A stretch of 64,000 nt of DNA from S015-6 sp964384945 (lineage in GTDB: Bacteria; Desulfobacterota; DSWW01), in assembly GCA_964384945.1 (NCBI GenBank), contig CAYLMK010000005.1:62001-126000 (forward strand), given 5' to 3'. Below the pieces are notes generated by a model. It saw only the letters and a list, made by a program, of their open reading frames with translations. It ran no database searches and was not told the DNA's origin. The position numbers and the translations under genes were made by a program. Of the stretch, positions 58,675 through 64,000 are shown in pieces. Positions within the stretch are counted from its first letter, which is position 1. The number at the start of each line of letters is the position of its first letter.

Positions 58675-58962
58675 CTACCGGCGCTGAGGGATCACATCGA
58701 TGACCAAGATATCCTCTTCACCCACAAAACCCAACGGCTCTTCCTCAGTATCGGTGATCAAAAGCCCCTCGAGTACAAGCGTGTTGTAGTCCCCGACGAC
58801 CAGGCTGTCCAGGGCCTTGACCTCCTCAATCGAAAACTTCGCAACGAAGTTTCCGCGATCGTCCGCCTTATAGCTCTTTATCGGGATCCCGTTGAGGGAG
58901 ACCGAGCCGGTTTTGTTTGGATGAACGGAGTCTACGCTGGTGGAAGAATCGGACCGTGCGGA
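58675..58962 (-). pseudogene. C-terminal remnant of an unidentified secreted or surface protein
   Basis: An open frame of 95 residues reads VSLNGIPIKSYKADDRGNFV in its middle and ends EEDILVIDVIPQRR. It resembles the C-terminal beta-sandwich ends of surface proteins in which properties such as NGVPIKS and DDRGNFVAKF recur. There is no start codon in frame and a TGA closes the frame at 58963-58965, so it is a truncated leftover. Confidence 0.5.
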
Positions 58963-59451
58963 TCACCTCCTCTCGCAAGGGTTTCGAATGCCTGTCGAGC
59001 CGCCGCGGATCTCCGCCTCCGATCGACCCCGACGGCGGTCCGACCGTCCGTCGGAGCTGCTCGAAAAGCAAGTGTCGTGCCGGGGAGCGCTTCGTCTCCG
59101 CAAGGCTCCGGTTTTCCGATTGTATGCAAGGGTTGGACAGGACGCGGAAGGCGACCGGGGCGCTTGTCGCCGTCCCGAATCGGCAGGGCTGCCGATTCCC
59201 CCGGACGATTCTTGCCGGGTGCCGCACCCTTTTCCCTTGATTCGATCATCCAAACGTGCGATCGTGCCTGACGACCCGCGAACCGCCGCGGCTCAAGCTG
59301 CGGGAAAATGAGGGGGCTTTGCTCGCCGCGACGACCGTCGGATCAAGCCGCGTCGGATGGCACGGCGTGAATCGCCCGTGCGATCGTGGAATTCGCCTAT
59401 TGCACATCGAGTTCGTAAAGCGAACCGACTCAGAACCGCGAGGAACCGGCC
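58963..59451. other. Gene-free region between the remnant and the alcohol dehydrogenase gene
   Basis: No supported gene in about 490 bp. The open frames on both strands lack coding character, and no clear promoter or terminator was found. GAGGAACC just before 59452 serves as the ribosome site of the next gene. Confidence 0.4.
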
Positions 59452-60663
59452 ATGTTTTGGACATTTAGAAAGGCCTCCTATCGGGCTTACCAGGCGGGCA
59501 TGAAGGGTGTCGTCACGATCCTTCCCTTTCCCGTTCCAGAGGTTTTCGCCGGCGCAGGATCCCTGGCAAGGCTGCCGGAGCGGATACGGTCCGATGGCGT
59601 CGGCCCGGTTTTCGTGGTTACGGACAAGGGGCTCGTGGCCGCGGGCCTCGCGCAACGCTTGCTCAAGGCGCTCGAAGAATACCAGATCCCCTTCACCCTC
59701 TATGACGAGGTGCAGCCGAACCCGACCATTCAAAACGTCGAAGACGGCCTGAGGCTCTATCTTGCAAGAGACTGCAGGGGCATCGTGGCATTCGGGGGCG
59801 GCTCTCCCATGGATTGCGCCAAGCTGGTCGGGGCCCGGGCCGCAAACCCGAGGCGTTCCGTCCGCGCGATGAAGGGAATGTTCAAGGTCTGGAGGAAGCT
59901 GCCGCCCCTGTTCGCGGTGCCCACAACGGCCGGGACGGGATCCGAGACCACGGTCGCGGCGGTCGTGAACGACACGGAAACGCACGAGAAGTTCGCCGTC
60001 GTGGATCTCCATCTGGTCCCGGACGTCGCCGTGCTCGACCCGGAGCTGATGCTGGGGCTGCCTCCTGCCATCACGGCGGCCACGGGCATGGACGCACTCA
60101 CCCATGCCGTGGAGGCCTACATCGGATGGCACGGAACGAAGTTCACGGACGAGAATGCGGAGAAGGCCGTCCGGATCGTCTTCCAGGACCTGGAGGCGGT
60201 CTACCGGGACGGCTCGGATCTGGAGAGGCGAAACAACATGGCCCTGGCCTCGTTCTGCGGGGGGTCCGCCTTCACCCGGGCCTCGGTGGGCTACGTGCAC
60301 GCCATCGCCCACAACATGGGCGGGCTCTACGGCGTGCCTCACGGCCTGGCCAACGCGATCATCCTGCCTCACGTGCTCCGCTTCTGCCGCAAGGAGGCGG
60401 AGCGGAAGCTGGCCCGCCTGGCGCGCGTCGGCGGGATCGGGCGGCAGGGCGATTCGGATGAGGCACTGTCCTATCGATTCATCGAGAAGATCGAGGCCAT
60501 GAACCGCAACATGAGCATCCCGACCACCCTCCGGGAGCTTCAGGAAAAGGACATTCCCCTCATCGCGGAGCGGGCCCTGAAGGAGGCGAACCCCGCCTAC
60601 CCCGTACCGCGCATCATGAGCCGGCAGGAATGCGAAGCGCTGGTGCGAGGGCTTCTGCCGTAA
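59452..60663 (+). CDS. Iron-containing alcohol dehydrogenase (second paralogue)
   Basis: The 403-residue group III ADH has IVAFGGGSPMDCAKLVGAR near residue 105 and PTTAGTGSETTVAAVVND near 160. The metal-binding blocks are MDALTHAVEAYIG near 213 and YVHAIAHNMGGLYGVPHGLA near 285. It is about 13 residues longer than the copy at 43267 and has an N-terminal FRKASYRAYQAGMKGV extension typical of another subgroup (butanol or 1,3-propanediol type). GAGGAACC precedes the ATG. It is flanked by non-coding DNA. Confidence 0.92.
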   Translation: MFWTFRKASYRAYQAGMKGVVTILPFPVPEVFAGAGSLARLPERIRSDGVGPVFVVTDKGLVAAGLAQRLLKALEEYQIPFTLYDEVQPNPTIQNVEDGLRLYLARDCRGIVAFGGGSPMDCAKLVGARAANPRRSVRAMKGMFKVWRKLPPLFAVPTTAGTGSETTVAAVVNDTETHEKFAVVDLHLVPDVAVLDPELMLGLPPAITAATGMDALTHAVEAYIGWHGTKFTDENAEKAVRIVFQDLEAVYRDGSDLERRNNMALASFCGGSAFTRASVGYVHAIAHNMGGLYGVPHGLANAIILPHVLRFCRKEAERKLARLARVGGIGRQGDSDEALSYRFIEKIEAMNRNMSIPTTLRELQEKDIPLIAERALKEANPAYPVPRIMSRQECEALVRGLLP

Positions 60664-60792
60664 CGGTGCACGTCAGAAGTCCCCTCACACTGCACGCAGG
60701 ACGCGGGGCGTTTCCCGGATTCCGGGCCTTTTCCCCTGCCCCGGGCTCCGGCGGAAGATGCATCCGACCGGATATTGGAAGCGGAGGCCGTC

Positions 60793-62181
60793 TCAGGACT
60801 CCTTGAGGGCCCGCACGATCTCCTGGGCCATCTTCTTGCCGTCCCCGAAGAGCATGAGGGCGTTGTCCGCGGCAAACAGTGGGTTCGGGATCCCGGCGAA
60901 TCCGGGGCTCAGGCTTCGCTTGACCACAACGACGGTCCGGGCCTGATCCGCGTTGATGATCGGCATGCCCGCGATCGGGCTCGCCGGGTCGGTCCTGGCG
61001 AGCGGATTGACAACGTCGTTGGCTCCCAGGATGACGGCGACATCGGCCTGCTGCATCGTCGGGTTGATCTCATCCATCTCCTTGAGCCGGTCGTAGGCGA
61101 TGTCCGCCTCTGCCAGCAGCACGTTCATATGCCCGGGCATGCGCCCGGCCACCGGATGGATGGCGAATTCGACCGTGATCCCCTTCGACTCGAGAAGGTT
61201 TGCGAGGTCCCGGACGGCATGCTGGGCCTGGGCCACGGCCATTCCGTAACCCGGAACGATCACGACCCTCCGGGCGCCGTCCAGCAGCATGGCCACCTCC
61301 TCCGGCGAAGTGGCCTTCACCTTGCCGCCATAGATGTCTTCCGACTTGCCGGCCTTCTGGACCTCGCCGAAGCCTCCGAAGAGCACGTTCGGGAGCGAGC
61401 GGTTCATGGCCCTGCACATGATGTTGGTCAAAATGATCCCGGATGCGCCGACCAGGGAGCCGGCAATGATCAGGACGTTGTTGGAAAGGACGAAACCGGT
61501 GGAGGCCGCCGCCAGCCCGGAGTAGGAGTTGAGCAGGGCGATCACCACAGGCATGTCCGCGCCGCCGATCGCAATGACGAGAAGCACCCCCAGCAGCGAG
61601 GAGAGCCCGGCCATGATCCAGTAGAGGTGCACGCCGGCAGGGCGCGCCACGATGAGCGCCCCGAGAACCAGAGAGGCGATGAGCAAGACAACCTTGACGA
61701 TCTGCTCTCCCTTGTACCGGAAGGGCTCGCCCGGCAGGATCTCCTGCAGCTTTCCGAAGGCGACCAGGCTGCCCCAGAACGTCACCGCCCCAACGATACC
61801 GGAAATGACCGTGGCAACCGTCGTTTGAGCGGGCTGCGAGGCCGCGAAGAGCGTGGCCTCCGTGAGGGCAGCCCCTGCCACCAAGGTGGAGGCGACGCCG
61901 CCGAGCCCGTTGAACAGGGCCACGAGCTGCGGCATGGCGGTCATCCGGACCCTGACGGCCAGAACCGCGCCCAGGGCCGCGCCGACCACGAAGCCGGCCA
62001 GGATGACCCCATAGCCCACGATGCTGCGGTCGAGAAGGGTCACCGCCACGGCGACGAGCATCCCGACCGCGCCCAGCAGGTTGCCCCGCACGGCGGTCCG
62101 GGGATGGCCCAGGCCCTTCAGTCCCAGGATGAACAGGGCGGCGGCGGCGAGGTAGGCGAGATTGACGACGGCCGGCGGCAT
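60793..62181 (-). CDS. pntB: Proton-translocating NAD(P) transhydrogenase subunit beta
   Basis: The 462-residue protein has about nine membrane helices, then the NADP(H)-binding domain III from about residue 285 (VIVPGYGMAVAQAQHAVRDL; IHPVAGRMPGHMNVLLAEAD; GANDVVNPLARTDP). It couples hydride transfer between NADH and NADP+ to proton movement. The start at 62181 follows AAAGGA, four bases after pntAB. Length is as expected. Confidence 0.95.
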   Translation of the reverse strand: MPPAVVNLAYLAAAALFILGLKGLGHPRTAVRGNLLGAVGMLVAVAVTLLDRSIVGYGVILAGFVVGAALGAVLAVRVRMTAMPQLVALFNGLGGVASTLVAGAALTEATLFAASQPAQTTVATVISGIVGAVTFWGSLVAFGKLQEILPGEPFRYKGEQIVKVVLLIASLVLGALIVARPAGVHLYWIMAGLSSLLGVLLVIAIGGADMPVVIALLNSYSGLAAASTGFVLSNNVLIIAGSLVGASGIILTNIMCRAMNRSLPNVLFGGFGEVQKAGKSEDIYGGKVKATSPEEVAMLLDGARRVVIVPGYGMAVAQAQHAVRDLANLLESKGITVEFAIHPVAGRMPGHMNVLLAEADIAYDRLKEMDEINPTMQQADVAVILGANDVVNPLARTDPASPIAGMPIINADQARTVVVVKRSLSPGFAGIPNPLFAADNALMLFGDGKKMAQEIVRALKES

Positions 62182-62185
62182 GGAG

Positions 62186-62467
62186 TCAGTCCTTTCGCTT
62201 GAACATGCCCAGCATCCGGTGGGTGACGAGGAAGCCGCCGACCACGTTGATCGTCGCAAACAGAACCGCCAGGAAGCCGAGCGTCGTGGTCAGGGTCGTA
62301 TGCTGGGCGCCCGCGGAGAGGATTGCACCGATCAGGGTGATCCCGGAGACCGCGTTCGACCCCGACATCAGCGGTGTGTGAAGGGTCGGGGGCACCTTGG
62401 TAATCACCTCGACGCCCACGAACAGGGCCAGCACGAAGACGGTCAGCACGCCGGTGAACGCTTCCAT
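62186..62467 (-). CDS. pntAB: NAD(P) transhydrogenase subunit alpha part 2 (membrane part)
   Basis: The 93-residue protein has three membrane helices and the conserved KVPPTLHTPLMSGSNAVSG near residue 25. This is the split form of the alpha subunit, whose soluble NAD-binding part is encoded separately just upstream. GGGGGC lies before the ATG. The order pntAA-pntAB-pntB matches split transhydrogenases of many bacteria. Confidence 0.95.
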   Translation of the reverse strand: MEAFTGVLTVFVLALFVGVEVITKVPPTLHTPLMSGSNAVSGITLIGAILSAGAQHTTLTTTLGFLAVLFATINVVGGFLVTHRMLGMFKRKD

Positions 62468-62630
62468 GGTTTGCCCCCGTTGGGTGGATGGAACCCGTAC
62501 TTGCGGCTGTTCCGGATGCAGACTTCTGGATCCCGGCTCTCCCGCGCTCCGCACGCGGGCCGGGATGACACAACATGAGACAGCCTCATTCGCAAACATC
62601 TGCGTAGACTCGCGCCGCAAACACGCGCAG

Positions 62631-63782
62631 TCAGAGCGAGAGAATCTCCCGGACACGGGCGTTTGCGACCTCGCCGTCCCGCGTGAACAGGGTCTCCCGC
62701 ACAATCTCATCCTCCAGGTTCAGATGGATCGAGCCGTCCTTGACGAGCAGGAGCAGGAGGTTCGATACGTTCTTTCCATACATTTGGCTCGCATGATACG
62801 GGATCGTGGCCGGAAGGTTCACCGGGCCGAGCACGGTGACGCCCCCCTCTACGACGGCTTCCCCCGGCCTGGTGGCTTCGCAGTTCCCTCCCCGCTCGGC
62901 CGCAAGGTCCAGGACGACGGAGCCCGGGGGCATGGCCCGGACCATCTCCCGGGTGACCAGGACGGGCGCCTTCTTCCCGGGAACGGCGGCCGTCGTGATC
63001 ACCACATCGCTCTCCGAGAGCACCCGGATCATCATCTCCCGTTGTCTTCTGTAGAAGTCCTCGCCCATCTCCTTGGCGTATCCCCCGCTGCCCTCGGCGC
63101 CCGCGGTTTCAAGGTCCATCTCCACAAACTTGGCGCCCAGGCTCTCGACCTGTTCCTTGACCGCGGGCCGCACATCGTAGCCGGAGACCACGGCGCCGAG
63201 GCGGCGGGCCGTGGCGATGGCCTGGAGGCCGGCGACCCCGGCCCCGACGACGAACACCTTGGCCGGCAGGATCGTCCCGGCCGCGGTCATCATCATGGGG
63301 AACATCTTGGGAAGGGCCCGGGCGGCCATGAGGACCGCCTGGTAGCCGGCCACCGTGGCCATCGAGGAAAGGGCGTCCATGCCCTGGGCCCGCGTGATTC
63401 GCGGCACCAGTTCCATGGCGAAGGAGGTTACCTTGCGGTCGATCAGCTCTCGGACCGCATCCGGCGAGGCATAAGGCTCCAGGAAACCGATCAGGACCTG
63501 CCCCGGCCGCATGCGCCTCAGGTCGGCGAAGCCTGCATCCGGGTTCGCGCCGCCTGCCCGGACCTGAAGGATCACGTCCGCCCTGGCAAATACATCCTCG
63601 CGTCCGGTCGCGATCTCGGCGCCCCTTTCCCGGTAGGCCGCATCCGGGAACCCCGCCGCCTCACCGGCGCCCGCCTCGACCAGGACGCGTACGCCCGCCT
63701 TGGCAAGCGCCGGGAGGCCGGCCGGTATCTGGGCCACCCTCTTCTCTCCCGGGAAGGTCTCCTTCGGAACGCCGGCGATCAT
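62631..63782 (-). CDS. pntAA: NAD(P) transhydrogenase subunit alpha part 1 (NAD-binding part)
   Basis: The 383-residue soluble protein starts MIAGVPKETFPGEKRVAQIP. It has the NAD-binding loop VVGAGVAGLQAIATARRLGA near residue 165 and the mobile-loop region near 225. It lacks the C-terminal membrane helices, which are in pntAB. GAGGGGG precedes the ATG at 63782, preferred over an upstream in-frame ATG at 63833. A 163-bp gap separates it from pntAB. Confidence 0.94.
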   Translation of the reverse strand: MIAGVPKETFPGEKRVAQIPAGLPALAKAGVRVLVEAGAGEAAGFPDAAYRERGAEIATGREDVFARADVILQVRAGGANPDAGFADLRRMRPGQVLIGFLEPYASPDAVRELIDRKVTSFAMELVPRITRAQGMDALSSMATVAGYQAVLMAARALPKMFPMMMTAAGTILPAKVFVVGAGVAGLQAIATARRLGAVVSGYDVRPAVKEQVESLGAKFVEMDLETAGAEGSGGYAKEMGEDFYRRQREMMIRVLSESDVVITTAAVPGKKAPVLVTREMVRAMPPGSVVLDLAAERGGNCEATRPGEAVVEGGVTVLGPVNLPATIPYHASQMYGKNVSNLLLLLVKDGSIHLNLEDEIVRETLFTRDGEVANARVREILSL

Positions 63783-63963
63783 GACAGGATCCCCCTCACC
63801 GGGACTTCCATAACATTTTCCGCCCTCCAGCACAACCCAAACCTGGTTGCCCGGGGCCGGAGCGGCACACGGCGACTTGTGGGAGTCGATGCCGCAAGAA
63901 TCTCAAAGGAATCCCGAATCTTGCAGGGAGGACCCCCTGCGTCGCGGTCGGCAGGGCGCTTCC

Positions 63964-64000
63964 TCAGCGAATCTCCCTGTGGTAGGACTGCAGCGACTTC
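63964..64000 (-). CDS. Possible 3' end of a gene continuing beyond the window
   Basis: The minus-strand frame reads KSLQSYHREIR then TGA at 63964-63966, a plausible protein C-terminus, but only 11 residues are visible and no family can be named. The 181 bp between it and pntAA contain no other gene. Confidence 0.25.
   Translation of the reverse strand, partial: KSLQSYHREIR

Noticed and set aside
58657..59271. A 204-residue plus-strand frame downstream of the histidine kinase
   Set aside because: It is antisense to the surface-protein remnant and then runs through GC-rich DNA without any domain or start signal.

Overview
The window is GC-rich, gene-dense bacterial chromosome. Several traits point to an anaerobic deltaproteobacterium-like organism (Desulfobacterota or relatives), probably uncultured. 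These are MvhD-type hydrogenase/heterodisulfide-reductase partner proteins, a double-cubane-cluster reductase, a YedF-like selenium-metabolism protein, a selenocysteine-type tRNA carrying a cysteine anticodon, CooT, a sigma-54 activator with its sensor kinase, and class II CoA-transferase/GNAT fusions. There is no rRNA, CRISPR array, prophage or intact insertion sequence. The taxonomy is inference from gene content only.

Layout. 1-4.2 kb: two-subunit aconitase X, a UbiD decarboxylase and a divergent HMG-CoA synthase. Together these look like an archaeal-type (anhydromevalonate phosphate) mevalonate module in a bacterial context. 4.3-8.8 kb: acetyl-CoA hydrolase/transferase-GNAT fusion, universal stress protein, lipoprotein, then a fluoride riboswitch with a readable on/off expression platform in front of a cation:proton antiporter. 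8.9-13.5 kb: HerA-like ATPase, a ParE/Phd toxin-antitoxin pair, and a methyltransferase whose 3' end is duplicated on the other side of the toxin-antitoxin pair. 14-24.7 kb: OprB-like porin, then a nickel/cobalt region (small His-rich protein, DUF3842, CooT, DUF3795/DUF3786 protein, TonB receptor, His-rich lipoprotein, CbiMN, CbiQ, CbiO) containing several terminator-like leader hairpins.

24.9-31.3 kb, mostly minus strand: a nucleotidyltransferase with a small partner, a broken DUF1573 gene, a cluster of yedF, double-cubane reductase, tRNA(Sec-like, GCA) and two mvhD genes, and a decayed DUF389 gene. 31.7-41.7 kb: TonB receptor, binding protein, permease and ATPase for a metallophore-like substrate, an 18-bp tandem repeat, a TetR regulator, and a tightly coupled four-gene operon (AdoMet-decarboxylase-like protein, FemAB/GNAT-like protein, ATP-grasp ligase, PLP decarboxylase). 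That operon looks like an undescribed small-molecule pathway.

41.8-52.4 kb: PHP phosphoesterase lipoprotein, iron alcohol dehydrogenase, a sugar/surface-glycan operon (Gfo/Idh/MocA, methyltransferase, DegT aminotransferase, glycosyltransferase), a GlsB-type membrane protein, an epoxide-hydrolase-like enzyme, and an MFS transporter. 52.6-58.5 kb: outer-membrane barrel plus two secreted proteins with calcium-loop-like motifs behind a textbook sigma-54 promoter, next to an NtrC-type regulator and PAS histidine kinase that probably control it. 58.7-64 kb: a gene remnant, a second iron alcohol dehydrogenase, and the three-subunit proton-translocating transhydrogenase (pntB, pntAB, pntAA in map order).
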